From assembly GCA_947259275.1 (NCBI GenBank), contig CAMYMH010000009.1, forward strand, positions 42,306-106,305: 64,000 bases of DNA. Reading direction: 5' to 3'. The notes below the pieces were generated by a model that did not search any database, was not told where the DNA came from, and saw nothing but the letters and a program-made list of their open reading frames with translations. Positions 25,802-34,447 of this stretch are shown here, piece by piece. The stretch is from an uncultured Acidimicrobiaceae bacterium. GTDB taxonomy: Bacteria > Actinomycetota > Acidimicrobiia > Spongiisociales > SHLN01. The number at the start of each line of letters is the position of its first letter. The stretch's first letter is position 1. The position numbers and the translations under genes are program-made.

Positions 25802-27517
25802 TTAGAGGGACCAGACCCCCATCACGGGGTTGTGGTTGTTGCCCCATACGTAAGAGGAGCCTTTTGGTCCGCCGAGGGTGTCCGAGTACCAGCTCACGCC
25901 GTCCAGGTGGTACCCGATCGTGGAGCTGCCGTCTCCGTCCCAATCACCGGCGAACACCGCGGCTCCGGCCGGAATGGCGGGCTCGAGGATGAGGGTGGCC
26001 GGTGACCACCCGGGGTCGTTGCTGGCACGGGTGATCAGCTCACCGGTCCCGGGCCGGAATACGGCCGGGGTGTCGATGCCGTCTCCGTTCCAGTCACCCG
26101 ACAGCGGGACATCGCCGGCGGTACCGAAAGGAAAGAAGACATCGGCGATGCCAAACGTGTTGCTGTTGCGGAGGTAGAAGGTCGCATCTGACGGCCGATA
26201 GATTCCGATGGTTTCGATGCCATCGCCGTTCCAATCGCCGCACACCGGAAGGTCGCCTGGGATGCCGTAATAGATGGAGATGTCGGCGGTCCCGAACGTG
26301 TTGGTCTGGCGCAAGTACAGGAAGCCGCTCGTTTCCCGGTACAGCCCGGGGGTGGAGATCCCGTTGCCGTTCCAGTCGCAAGCCATTGGGATGTCGGCCG
26401 GGATTCCGTAGTAGAACCCACGCCCGTCGTCGAGTGTCCAATAACCCGAGCCCGGGTCCTGCATGGCGAAGCGGTCCGCCCTGACCGGTTCGATGGCCAG
26501 CTGGTATCCCCCGTCGGCGTCGCCGACCACTTCCAGACTGACACCGGCGACAATGTCGGTCTCTCCCACCGTGAGAACATGCCCGTAGCTGTTGCCGTCG
26601 TCACGCTCGGGGATCTGCTCACGAAGTGTGCCGGCGCAGAAGTACGTCGATTCGCACTCGTGGCGGACTTCGTGGACGGTTACTCCATGGGCCGACGGCC
26701 GCCCGTCGTATTCGTGGTCGACCCGGGCGTCGAGCACGAAGTAGTCGCCCGTTTCCTCCCCGGGGATGGCGAACAGCTGAATTCCGGGGTCGCCGACCGG
26801 CCGCAGGTCGATGGAGGTGGCGGTGCCGTCGTAGAAAGCCACTTGGTCGGGATCCACCCAGCCGGCCGCGTAGCGGTTGATGCCGAGGGTGGCGTATGTC
26901 CCGAAGCCGCCGCTCATGAGGTCGATCGGGTTGTCGTACTCGGAGGGCCCGGTGAACGAGTGGGGCCAGTAGATGGCGTGGCCGAGCTCGTGAGCGGAAA
27001 CCGCGATCGAGTAGCTGAACACGCCGTTGTACGTGACGAGGGCATAACGTCGATTGGCGGGGGAGAGGCTCTGAGTGCTGTAGCCGGGGCTTCCGGCCCC
27101 GCTCCAGCCCGGTTCGTCGGTGATGATGAACACGCCGTTCGCACCCGAGGGTGTTGACGCATCCAGCACCGCTTGCACGCAGTCGTCGCCGTCTTCGCCG
27201 GCAATCGTCACGGTGCCGCCGGCCTCGAAATAGAGGTCGTATTGCCCGGTCGACATCCAGCTGAATACCGCTGCGATCTCGTCATTGAGGATTTCGACCG
27301 CGCCGGCGACGTCACCCACCGAGCCGTCGAGCGCGGTGTCACACACCCATACCCGCCAAACGTCGGTGCCCGTGCTGTAGCGGGAGACGTCGTCGTAGTG
27401 GTTGATCAGGCCGTTCGGATCGGCGCCGTAGTCGTCTGCCGCCAGAGCACCCGGGGCGACGAAGAGCAGTCCGGCGAGAACCATCGCTGAGACGGTTGAT
27501 ACCTTGCGCATCCTCAT
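25802..27517 (-). CDS. Secreted zinc metallopeptidase-like protein with FG-GAP-like repeats
   Basis: A 571-residue protein with a signal peptide (VSTVSAMVLAGLLFVAPGA, cleavage after ALA). Residues about 30-240 contain AHELGHAIYWPH, an HExxH zinc site with a Gly turn, and downstream NPIDLMSGG, where the Met may form a Met-turn as in M6-like peptidases. The C-terminal 200 residues hold about four repeats of ~47 residues built on GDWNGDGIDT (e.g. YYGIPGDLPVCGDWNGDGIE), a calcium-binding-like FG-GAP/VCBS pattern. ATG 27511 is an alternative start. It is likely exported and wall- or medium-located. The same repeat occurs in the M23 protein at 28589. Confidence 0.82.
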   Translation of the reverse strand: MRMRKVSTVSAMVLAGLLFVAPGALAADDYGADPNGLINHYDDVSRYSTGTDVWRVWVCDTALDGSVGDVAGAVEILNDEIAAVFSWMSTGQYDLYFEAGGTVTIAGEDGDDCVQAVLDASTPSGANGVFIITDEPGWSGAGSPGYSTQSLSPANRRYALVTYNGVFSYSIAVSAHELGHAIYWPHSFTGPSEYDNPIDLMSGGFGTYATLGINRYAAGWVDPDQVAFYDGTATSIDLRPVGDPGIQLFAIPGEETGDYFVLDARVDHEYDGRPSAHGVTVHEVRHECESTYFCAGTLREQIPERDDGNSYGHVLTVGETDIVAGVSLEVVGDADGGYQLAIEPVRADRFAMQDPGSGYWTLDDGRGFYYGIPADIPMACDWNGNGISTPGLYRETSGFLYLRQTNTFGTADISIYYGIPGDLPVCGDWNGDGIETIGIYRPSDATFYLRNSNTFGIADVFFPFGTAGDVPLSGDWNGDGIDTPAVFRPGTGELITRASNDPGWSPATLILEPAIPAGAAVFAGDWDGDGSSTIGYHLDGVSWYSDTLGGPKGSSYVWGNNHNPVMGVWSL

Positions 27518-27582
27518 TCCCGTGTGGTCGGCTCGGCCCACGATATCCCGAGAAGGGAATGGGACGGTGCCACCCTGGCTAG

Positions 27583-27705
27583 TCACCACCGCCGACGTGT
27601 GCGGGAGGCCCGCACAAGGTCCGGCCGGTGCGTCGGCTCGGCGAGGTACTCCCAGATCGCCTCGGGCGTCGCCTGGATCGTCGTGCTGCGGTGGATCTTC
27701 GCCAT
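27583..27705 (-). pseudogene. Truncated SRPBCC/START-like gene fragment
   Basis: From ATG 27705 the frame reads MAKIHRSTTIQATPEAIWEY then LAEPTHRPDLV, the classic first strand and helix of SRPBCC (polyketide-cyclase-like) proteins, but stops after 40 residues; family members have about 140-150. I see no continuation in other frames before the peptidase gene. It is probably a remnant. Confidence 0.5.
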
Positions 27706-27752
27706 TGTGCCTGCCCTCATCGGTTCGGGTAACCGAGTGTTCTGCCAGCACG

Positions 27753-27971
27753 GTGGGTGCGAGCCGGGTGGGGCTGGGCTATCTGGCGCTCCTTGGGGCC
27801 CTGGCCGCGTTCGGATTGTGGAGGGCAACGGAGACCGTGGCCGGCGATGGACGTCTCAAGGCCTCGGCCAATGACGGGAGGCTGGTGGCCGGTTGGCTGA
27901 TACTGACCGCCTCGATCCTGATCCCGGTGACCATCATGGTCCTCGCCTTCCCGGACTTCAATGGAGCCTGA
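27753..27971 (+). CDS. Small two-helix membrane protein
   Basis: A putative 72-residue product from GTG 27753. It has two hydrophobic stretches, VGLGYLALLGALAAFGLW (residues 6-23) and LVAGWLILTASILIPVTIMV (44-63), joined by a charged loop. No Shine-Dalgarno is clear, and the frame stays open upstream to 27504, so the start is uncertain. No family recognised. It ends 19 bases before the convergent flavodoxin gene. Confidence 0.45.
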   Translation: MGASRVGLGYLALLGALAAFGLWRATETVAGDGRLKASANDGRLVAGWLILTASILIPVTIMVLAFPDFNGA

Positions 27972-27990
27972 GCTCGGTCAGCCGCCAGCC

Positions 27991-28479
27991 TCAACCGGCG
28001 TGAAGGTCCTCGGCTACCTGCTTGGCCCACATACGCACGCGGTCGGGATCTCGCCAGTCGCCGGCTTTCTCCTTTGCCATTGCCGCGGCGGGGAAACCCT
28101 TGGCATCGGCAGATATCCGCCCACCGAAGGTCACGTGGCCCCGGGCGTGAGACTGCCGCATGACGTTCTTGACGAGGCGGACCGGTGGGATGTCCTGCTT
28201 GGATGCTGAGTCGTCCAGCGGCCCGCTGCTGAACAACCACACCGGCATCGATGCCAGAGCCCGCTTGTACCGCTTGACGAACCACCGGGCATCCTTGTGC
28301 CAGCGGGTCGAGTAGAGGGCACCGCCGACGACGATTGCGTCGTAGGAAGCGATTTCGCGCACCGTCCGGGCCGGCATCACATCGACATGGGCGCCGCTGC
28401 TCTCGAGCTCGGCGCCAACCATCTCGGCGATGCCCTTCGTTCCACCCATCTTCGACCCATATGCCACGAGAACATGCAC
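27991..28479 (-). CDS. Flavodoxin-domain protein (HemG/Flavodoxin_5-like)
   Basis: A 162-residue flavodoxin-fold protein. GTG 28479 has GGAGGG four bases upstream and is preferred to GTG 28503. LVAYGSKMGGTKGIAEMVG is the FMN phosphate loop, YDAIVVGGALYSTRWHKDA the second flavin loop, and VWLFSSGPL the third. The sequence resembles menaquinone-dependent protoporphyrinogen oxidase-like flavodoxins, but no haem genes are adjacent, so only an electron-transfer or redox-regulation role is inferred. Confidence 0.83.
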   Translation of the reverse strand: MHVLVAYGSKMGGTKGIAEMVGAELESSGAHVDVMPARTVREIASYDAIVVGGALYSTRWHKDARWFVKRYKRALASMPVWLFSSGPLDDSASKQDIPPVRLVKNVMRQSHARGHVTFGGRISADAKGFPAAAMAKEKAGDWRDPDRVRMWAKQVAEDLHAG

Positions 28480-28588
28480 GGTACCCTCCGTCGTCTCTGC
28501 CACCAGCTTGCGGGCAAGATGGTGAGAATGTCCAGGGCCAATGGTCGGTTGTTGCCGGGGCTTTGCGCCGGGGAGTCATCGGGCCGGG

Positions 28589-29851
28589 CTAGGACCCGGT
28601 CGATGCCACCGCAGCCTCGAACCGGCCCACCCACATCGAATACTCGCTCGGCCCGGAGTCGTTCTCCAGGTTGACGAACAAGTAGCGATCGGCACGCCGA
28701 TAAACCGCGACGGTGTCGTCTCCGTCGCCATCCCAGTCGCCGGCCACGATCCGATCACCGGGCATGCCGTAGTAGAACTGGGCGTCCGCCGGGCCTGAGT
28801 CGAGAGAATTCCGGTAATACACGAGGGCAGTGGTAGGCCGGTGCATGCCGACCGTATCGATCCCGTCACCATCGAAGTCGCCGGCGAAGGGTGCGTCGGT
28901 AGCCACCCCGAAGGCATAGCTGTAGTCGGCGAATCCGGTGCCGAGCGAGTTGCGGACATACACCTTGCCGTCGCTCGGCCGGTAGATGGCAAGCGTGTCG
29001 CACCCATCACCATCCCAATCGCCGGCGAGGGGGATGTCGCCGCCGATGCCGTAGAAGAACTCCGATTCGGCGAAGTCAGTCCGGTTGCTGTTCGTGAGGT
29101 ATACGAACCCGTTGGAGGGCCGGAACATGGCCGGGGTCTTGATCCCGTCGCAGTCCCAATCGCCCATGAGCGCAACGTCGCCGGGGATGCCGAAATAGAA
29201 CGCATCGGAGACGCCACCACCCAGAACCGTCGGCCGATGGAACTGGGAACCGGCATCGACGAACGCAACCACTTCGCGGCCCTCGGCGGCTCCTCGGGCA
29301 ACCATGAGGTGCTCGTATGAGCTGATGGCGGCACCGTCTGGGGTGTGGAGCTCGAAATGCAGGTGCGAGCTGGTCCATTCGGCGTTGCCGGAGTCGCCCA
29401 CCCAGCCGATCAGCTGGCCTGCCTCGACATGAACGCCTCGGTCCAGCCCGGGCATGATGCCCCAGCCGCGCCCGTCGTCGGTTCCGGGGGTGTCGTTGTT
29501 GAGGTGGATGTACATGCTCGACCAGCCGTCGTCGTGCTCGATCTCCAGGGCGCAACAGGTGCTCGAGACCCATCCGATCGTGCCGGAGGCGGCAGCCACC
29601 ACCGGGACCATCTTGTCGGCGATGATGTCGGTGCCTTCGTGGGTGCGGCCGCCCGAACGGGGTGCGCCGAAGGTGTTGGTGTAGTGGTTGGCGCCGTCCA
29701 CCGGGAAGACGAGCGGGTAGATCCCGTTGACGGCGGGAGGGGGCAGATCGGCGGCGGTGGCCGCGGGGGGAGGGGCCGCCAGCACTGCGGCGAGCACGGC
29801 AACGGCCGTGACAAGGCGAAGCATGCGGGAGAGACTACGCATAGTGGTCAT
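28589..29851 (-). CDS. Secreted M23 peptidase with FG-GAP-like repeats
   Basis: A 420-residue protein with signal peptide (LRLVTAVAVLAAVLAAPPP). Residues about 45-190 form an M23 (LytM) peptidase domain: RTHEGTDIIA gives the HxxxD zinc ligands, and SSHLHFELHT the HxH. It would cut peptidoglycan cross-links or bind them. Residues 210-410 carry four ~47-residue repeats with GDWDGDGxDT and YYG-x-x-GD, the same type as in the metallopeptidase at 25802. The repeats probably act as surface-binding beta-propeller-like blades. ATG 29842 is a possible shorter start. Confidence 0.9.
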   Translation of the reverse strand: MTTMRSLSRMLRLVTAVAVLAAVLAAPPPAATAADLPPPAVNGIYPLVFPVDGANHYTNTFGAPRSGGRTHEGTDIIADKMVPVVAAASGTIGWVSSTCCALEIEHDDGWSSMYIHLNNDTPGTDDGRGWGIMPGLDRGVHVEAGQLIGWVGDSGNAEWTSSHLHFELHTPDGAAISSYEHLMVARGAAEGREVVAFVDAGSQFHRPTVLGGGVSDAFYFGIPGDVALMGDWDCDGIKTPAMFRPSNGFVYLTNSNRTDFAESEFFYGIGGDIPLAGDWDGDGCDTLAIYRPSDGKVYVRNSLGTGFADYSYAFGVATDAPFAGDFDGDGIDTVGMHRPTTALVYYRNSLDSGPADAQFYYGMPGDRIVAGDWDGDGDDTVAVYRRADRYLFVNLENDSGPSEYSMWVGRFEAAVASTGS

Positions 29852-29935
29852 CTCGGACCAAACGGGATTTTCTCAATGAGTCGCCTGGCCCATGGGAGGA
29901 GTGCGATGGGTGATTGGGGTGGCCAGACTGGGCGT

Positions 29936-30436
29936 ATGAGTGCGACGACGATTCGGGCCGTTGGTGGAGATGAGTGGCCGGCGTGGCGAGATCTCCGTCT
30001 CCGTGCGCTGGCGGAGGCACCGGAGGCTTTCCGAGCCACCCTCGACGAGGAACAGCGACAGTCCGACTCATGGTGGGCCCATCTCATCGGACACACCGTT
30101 GACGATCCGCGTGGTGGCTTGTGGATAGCCGAGAACGACGGTGAGGCAGTCGGGATGTTGTTCGGCCGGCTCAACCTGGACCAGGACCTGCTGAGCATCG
30201 GTGCTATGTGGGTGGTACCCGAGGCCCGTCGCCTTGGGATCGGGCAAGGATTGCTCGACGCCGCCCTTGAATGGGCTCGTGGAAAGGGCGCGAAGGAGGC
30301 CGAACTGTGGGTCACCGAGGGGAACTCGAGGGCTACGTTGTTTTATCGGCGATCGGGTTTCCAACCCACAACCGACACCCAGCCGTTGCGCGAGAACTCA
30401 CCCCTCACCGTCCGCAGGCACATATCGGACCTCTAG
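29936..30436 (+). CDS. GNAT-family N-acetyltransferase
   Basis: A 166-residue GNAT protein. WRDLRLRALAEAPEAFRATL is the N-terminal helix pair typical of this subgroup, LLSIGAMWVVPEARRLGIGQ followed by GLLDAAL contains the acetyl-CoA binding R/Q-x-x-G-x-G/A-like loop (here RRLGIGQG), and NSRATLFYRRSGFQP is the C-terminal motif B. It would transfer acetyl from acetyl-CoA to an amine; the substrate is unknown. Confidence 0.9.
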   Translation: MSATTIRAVGGDEWPAWRDLRLRALAEAPEAFRATLDEEQRQSDSWWAHLIGHTVDDPRGGLWIAENDGEAVGMLFGRLNLDQDLLSIGAMWVVPEARRLGIGQGLLDAALEWARGKGAKEAELWVTEGNSRATLFYRRSGFQPTTDTQPLRENSPLTVRRHISDL

Positions 30437-30472
30437 CCAGCCGCAACGCACATAGAGCGGCATCGGGGTGCC

Positions 30473-31663
30473 CTACGACTTGGCCAGCGCCTCCAGGTAC
30501 CCACTGAGCCAGCCGTCCTCGAGGTCTCCGAATTGCTCGGGAACGCCCGGCAGGGTCCAGAGATGAATCATCTCGTTGGTGATTGGGATGGTGATCGAAC
30601 CCGCCGGGCAGTAGCCGAACGGCGAAGTGAGGCCGGTCAAGGCTGGGGGCGTGAGCCCGAAGCATACGTGATCGTGGGCGTGCCACACGGTGAGAGGTCC
30701 TCCCACGGCCGGTCCGGCCACCCCGACGTCGTCCATCTCGTACATGACGCCGATCAAGACCGGGCCGGTCGGGCCGACCGCGTAGATGAGGTTCTCGGGT
30801 CGCTGCGGGTCGAAGATGTGGCCGTCGTTCTTGTAGGCGGCGTTCTGTGCATGGAAATCCCGGCCGACGATGCCGTCGACGTCGTATCCGTCGATGGCCG
30901 CCACGGCGGGGTCCTGGTATTTGGCGACGGCGGCGACGGTCGCTGCATAGAGAGTGTCGGCGCTCGCCTGTTCGGCCGCGGTCGGCTCCCGATCCTCGCC
31001 GGGCGGCAGGAGCACGCCGGGTGGGGGCGACTCACCGAGGTGGTGTCCACCGGCGCCCGCCACGAAGGCGCCGATCCAGCCGGCCAGTCCGGTGAGCACG
31101 ACCAGTGCGATGGCACCGGTGGTAGCCGCCAGCTGGCGGAACCGTCCCGGCTGCGACGGCATGAAGGCGATGGTGAGGGCGGTGAGCTCGATGAGCTTGG
31201 TGGTGATCCCGAGCTGATCGGGGGCCGACCCGGCCACGGAGGAGACCGCGTACCCGATGATCGATCCGAGCAGCACGAGCCTGGTCCACCGCCGCCACGG
31301 CCGGCCATTCATCAGCCTTCGAGCCACGAGGAAGAGGGCGGCGGCACCAGTGCCGTAGAGGGCCGTGTAGACCGACAATTCGTGGCCGAGAACCAGCCCG
31401 GCATGAATGGCGCTCGACAGCAACAACATCCACGCCAGCAGCCGGTGGAGTGGGCTGAGCGAGCGATACGCATCGATGGTCGCGACCGCCTTGGGCTTGC
31501 CGCCGCGAGCACCCCGGCGCAGCCACCACGCCCCCACCACCAGCAACACGGCGGTCACCACGCCGGCTTCGTGCTCGGGGATGACGTAGTAGAGCGGGCT
31601 GCCGATGTACTCGTCGACGGCGATCGACCGATCAACCAGGCCTTCGGAGTGGAAGAGGATCAC
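30473..31663 (-). CDS. Multi-pass membrane protein with extracytoplasmic His-rich domain
   Basis: A 396-residue protein. Residues about 30-220 contain six or so helices, including VVTAVLLVVGAWWL, LLAWMLLLSSAIHAGLVLGH and GAIALVVLTGLAGWIGAFV. A soluble domain from about 235 has KYQDPAVAAIDGY, then IFDPQRPENLIY, LIGVMYEMD, LTVWHAHDHVCFG and a late Cys, a layout I associate with an uncharacterised actinobacterial domain of the form DP-x-R-PE...WH-x-H...C that may bind metal. It overlaps the upstream membrane-protein gene by ATGA, so the two are probably co-expressed. Function unknown. Confidence 0.7.
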   Translation of the reverse strand: MILFHSEGLVDRSIAVDEYIGSPLYYVIPEHEAGVVTAVLLVVGAWWLRRGARGGKPKAVATIDAYRSLSPLHRLLAWMLLLSSAIHAGLVLGHELSVYTALYGTGAAALFLVARRLMNGRPWRRWTRLVLLGSIIGYAVSSVAGSAPDQLGITTKLIELTALTIAFMPSQPGRFRQLAATTGAIALVVLTGLAGWIGAFVAGAGGHHLGESPPPGVLLPPGEDREPTAAEQASADTLYAATVAAVAKYQDPAVAAIDGYDVDGIVGRDFHAQNAAYKNDGHIFDPQRPENLIYAVGPTGPVLIGVMYEMDDVGVAGPAVGGPLTVWHAHDHVCFGLTPPALTGLTSPFGYCPAGSITIPITNEMIHLWTLPGVPEQFGDLEDGWLSGYLEALAKS

Positions 31664-32106
31664 GAGCGGCGCTCCTTACGGCGCTGACGGCGCGTCGGCC
31701 CGAGGCCGAACTCGGCCCGGACCTCTTGCCGTCGCAGAAGACGGATGATGACGATCGGCACCACAATTCGCGTGAGCGTTGGCACGAGTTCAAGGCCGCG
31801 CTTGGCCAGCGCCATGGCGAGTAGCAGGTCGATGGCTGCGAAGAAGAGCACGAAGCCCTCCAGCCAGATGACCGTCTTGCGGGCCCGGCGAGAACGGCGC
31901 ACCACGCCCCGGGCCGCCAGGAGGGTGAACACTGCCGCGCCGGCGGTGAGCAGGACGATCGGGAACGCCAGCCCTCCGAGAGCAACGCCGGCAATGATTG
32001 CCTCGACGGTCGACATGACGGCGATTCCGCCTTGCACGAGCAAGAGGGTGCGGACCACGCCAACAATGCTGGTATCGATCTGTGGAGCTCGGTACGTCGT
32101 TTCCAT
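31660..32106 (-). CDS. Four-helix membrane protein, unknown
   Basis: A 148-residue protein from ATG 32106. Four hydrophobic segments are visible (SIVGVVRTLLLVQGGIAV, FPIVLLTAGAAVFTLLAA, VIWLEGFVLFFAAIDLLLAM, TRIVVPIVIIRLL), with a basic C-terminus (RRQRRKERRS). No family recognised. It is translationally coupled to the larger membrane protein downstream at 31663. Confidence 0.65.
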   Translation of the reverse strand: METTYRAPQIDTSIVGVVRTLLLVQGGIAVMSTVEAIIAGVALGGLAFPIVLLTAGAAVFTLLAARGVVRRSRRARKTVIWLEGFVLFFAAIDLLLAMALAKRGLELVPTLTRIVVPIVIIRLLRRQEVRAEFGLGPTRRQRRKERRS

Positions 32107-32175
32107 GCCAACAGCATCGGCGAGCCGCATGAGGCGTCCATTGGGCCTGGATTAGCCGACGATGAGACTGCCGGT

Positions 32176-33567
32176 TCAGCGAGCCAGCGGGAGCTCTACC
32201 CGAAACGTGACACCAGGGTCATGAGTTTCGGCCGAGATCGAGCCGCCGTGGCTGAGCACGATTTCTCGGGCGATGGCGAGGCCGAGCCCGGCTCCGGCCG
32301 GGCTGCGAGCGGGATCGACCCGATGGAAGCGATCGAAGACCCTGGGGAGGTGTTCGTCGGGTATGCCGCCGCCTTCGTCCGACACTGCGATTGTGGCTCG
32401 GCCCTCCTGAGTCGACAGAGACATCGAGATGGTGCCGTCGCCGTGCTTGGCGCCGTTATCCAGCAGGATCCAGGCAAGGCGGCCGAGCGCCTCGTCATCG
32501 CCGAACACGACGGCGGGCTCGGGCGCTGCGATAGTGACCGGAATCCCGGAACGTTCGGCCCGGCGCACGGCGTCGTGCAGAACCACGGACAGGTCGACCG
32601 GGGCCCGCGGTACCGGCGCGGCCGCATCCGCCAGGGCGAGTGCGAGCATGTCGTCGACCAGGCGGGTCATGCGGTCGGCCTCGGTGGTGATGTCGTGCAG
32701 GGCCTCCCGGCGATCATCCTCATCGGCGTCCGGCCGATCGACGAGGAACCCGGCGTTGTTGCGAATCGTGGTGAGCGGGCTCCGCAGCTCGTGGGAGGCG
32801 TCGGCCACGAACTGGCGCTGAGCTTCGAGCGACTGGGCGAGGCGCGCCTGCGATCGCTCGAGTTCGGTGAGCATGGCGTTGAAGCTGGTCGTGAGACGCC
32901 CGACCTCATCCCGGCTCCGGTTGGGGGGGAGTCGGCGGCTCAGGTCACCCGTTTCTCCGATCCGGTCGGTTGTCTCTACGAGATCTTGGAGCGGCCGCAG
33001 CGCCCGACCGCTCACCAGCCAGGCCACGATCGAGGCGGCGATGAGGGTGATGATGCCGGTTATCCACAACACCGCTCGCAGGCCGGTGACCTGCTCGTCG
33101 ACGAACGCCGTCGATTGAAGAGCCACCACCACGCCCATCGGTTCATCGTCCTCGGCCAGCCAGGGACTGGCATGGATTCGCACCTGCGCTCCCTCACCCA
33201 GTGTGAGTACCGCGGTGGAGGCGCCGGTCTGCTCCGCCTCGATGATGACCGACGCGGGGATGCGTACGGGCGTTCCCGTCAACCCGCCGGTGGCATACAA
33301 GACGGTGCCATCGGAATCCACGACTTCGACGAAGACCTCTGTGCTCTGCCGGGGGTCGACCAGGCCTAGTGGCTGGGCGGCTGCCACATCCTGGCGGGAA
33401 AGGCCTCCGAGCCCGGCAACGGTTTGTTCGGCAAGGACCTGCAGGTCTTTTTGCTGATCGGTCGGGGCGCTCTGGCCGACGAGAATCCCCAGCAGGATCC
33501 CAAACCCGAGCATGGCGACGGCCGTCACGGTGGCCCCATAGAGAGCCAGGCGGGCCCGAATACGCAT
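32176..33567 (-). CDS. Sensor histidine kinase
   Basis: A 463-residue kinase. Helix 1 (ALYGATVTAVAMLGFGILLG) and helix 2 (VLWITGIITLIAASIVAWLV) flank a ~130-residue extracytoplasmic sensor. A HAMP domain (GRALRPLQDLVETTDRI) leads to HisKA with the phosphoacceptor in DASHELRSPLTTIRNN, then HATPase_c with N-box LLDNGAKHG, G1 DEGGGIPDEH and G2 GAGLGLAIA. Its start overlaps the stop of the response regulator by one base (TAATG). The pair resembles MprAB/CutRS-type envelope sensors; the signal is unknown. Confidence 0.95.
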   Translation of the reverse strand: MRIRARLALYGATVTAVAMLGFGILLGILVGQSAPTDQQKDLQVLAEQTVAGLGGLSRQDVAAAQPLGLVDPRQSTEVFVEVVDSDGTVLYATGGLTGTPVRIPASVIIEAEQTGASTAVLTLGEGAQVRIHASPWLAEDDEPMGVVVALQSTAFVDEQVTGLRAVLWITGIITLIAASIVAWLVSGRALRPLQDLVETTDRIGETGDLSRRLPPNRSRDEVGRLTTSFNAMLTELERSQARLAQSLEAQRQFVADASHELRSPLTTIRNNAGFLVDRPDADEDDRREALHDITTEADRMTRLVDDMLALALADAAAPVPRAPVDLSVVLHDAVRRAERSGIPVTIAAPEPAVVFGDDEALGRLAWILLDNGAKHGDGTISMSLSTQEGRATIAVSDEGGGIPDEHLPRVFDRFHRVDPARSPAGAGLGLAIAREIVLSHGGSISAETHDPGVTFRVELPLAR

Positions 33568-34250
33568 TACTTGAGCACGTAGCCGGCGCCGCGCACGGTG
33601 TGCAGTAGCGCCGGAGCGTCGTCGGTCTCGATCTTCTGACGGAGGTATCGCACATAGACATCGACCACGTTGCTGGTGGTGTCGGTGTCGAGGTCCCAGA
33701 CCGCCTGGCGGATTCGCGAACGCGACAGCACGATGCGATTGTTGCGTAAGAAGTACTCGAGCAGGGAGAACTCGAGTGCCGTCAACTCGATGGCGCGGTT
33801 TCCCCGGTGGACCTCCATCGCATCCACGTCCATGACGAGATCGGCGTACTGGAGCATCGGGCGATTCTCTGGCCGGGAACGGCGCAGCAGCGTCCTGACT
33901 CTGGCCAGCAGCTCTTCGTGAGCGAACGGTTTGACGAGGTAATCGTCGGCTCCGGCGTCGAGGCCGGTCACCCGGTCGGGCACGGTGCTGCGGGCGGTGA
34001 GCATGAGGACCGACACGTCGTCTCCGGCCGCCCGCAGCCGCCGGCAGACCTCGATCCCGTCGACACCCGGCAGCATGAGGTCGAGGACGATCAGATCCGG
34101 AGGCTGGGAGCGGACGAGCTCGATAGCGCTTGCCCCATCGTGGGTGACGGTCACGTCGTAGCCGTCGTACGTGAGTGACCGGCGGACGGAGGCCGCGATC
34201 AGTTCGTCGTCGTCCACCACCAGGATGCGGGCTTGGTTCATACTGCTCAT
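33567..34250 (-). CDS. OmpR-family response regulator
   Basis: A 227-residue regulator. The receiver has ILVVDDDELIAASVRRSL, the phosphoacceptor in LIVLDLMLPGVDGIEV, T in VLMLTARS and K in DDYLVKPFAHEEL. The C-terminal winged helix includes ELTALEFSLLEYFLRN and the recognition region VVDVYVRYLRQKIETD, ending in VRGAGYVLK. It is the first gene of a two-gene operon with the kinase at 32176 and probably regulates its own operon; the gap upstream carries a hairpin array. Confidence 0.95.
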   Translation of the reverse strand: MSSMNQARILVVDDDELIAASVRRSLTYDGYDVTVTHDGASAIELVRSQPPDLIVLDLMLPGVDGIEVCRRLRAAGDDVSVLMLTARSTVPDRVTGLDAGADDYLVKPFAHEELLARVRTLLRRSRPENRPMLQYADLVMDVDAMEVHRGNRAIELTALEFSLLEYFLRNNRIVLSRSRIRQAVWDLDTDTTSNVVDVYVRYLRQKIETDDAPALLHTVRGAGYVLK

Positions 34251-34290
34251 GATCGTCAGCTTCGTCCCCGGCCATTAGAGCACGATGAGG

Positions 34291-34414
34291 GGCGCCCGTA
34301 GGGCGCCTGGGCAGTTTGCTTCGCTAACTGCTGGTAGATGACGCCATCCTGGGAACGCCTGCTGCCATCCTGGGAACGCCTGCGGCGTTCCTTGGCAGTT
34401 TGCTCGCAAACTGC
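34291..34414. repeat. Mini-hairpin array with a 21-bp tandem repeat
   Basis: Perfect or near-perfect stems: 34291-34297/34301-34307 (loop GTA), 34311-34319/34323-34331 (TTC, one mismatch), 34373-34380/34384-34391 (TGC), 34395-34403/34406-34414 (TC). GCAGTTTGC opens both the second and fourth hairpins. GCCATCCTGGGAACGCCTGC is present twice with a 21-bp period (34343-34362, 34364-34383). The array occupies most of the gap between the two-component operon and the hydrolase gene. Confidence 0.8.
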
Positions 34415-34447
34415 TGAGCATGCCCGGCGCGTCCTAACCTCACAGAC

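Noticed and set aside
30533..31687. A long plus-strand frame opposite the membrane protein gene
   Set aside because: Gly/Arg/Asp-rich shadow; the minus strand encodes regular hydrophobic helices and a coherent soluble domain.
32032..33369. A long plus-strand frame opposite the histidine kinase gene
   Set aside because: The kinase has all boxes intact; the opposite frame lacks any domain.
34291..34414. Rho-independent terminator
   Set aside because: No T-run follows any stem, and several short stems with tiny loops are present rather than one long hairpin.
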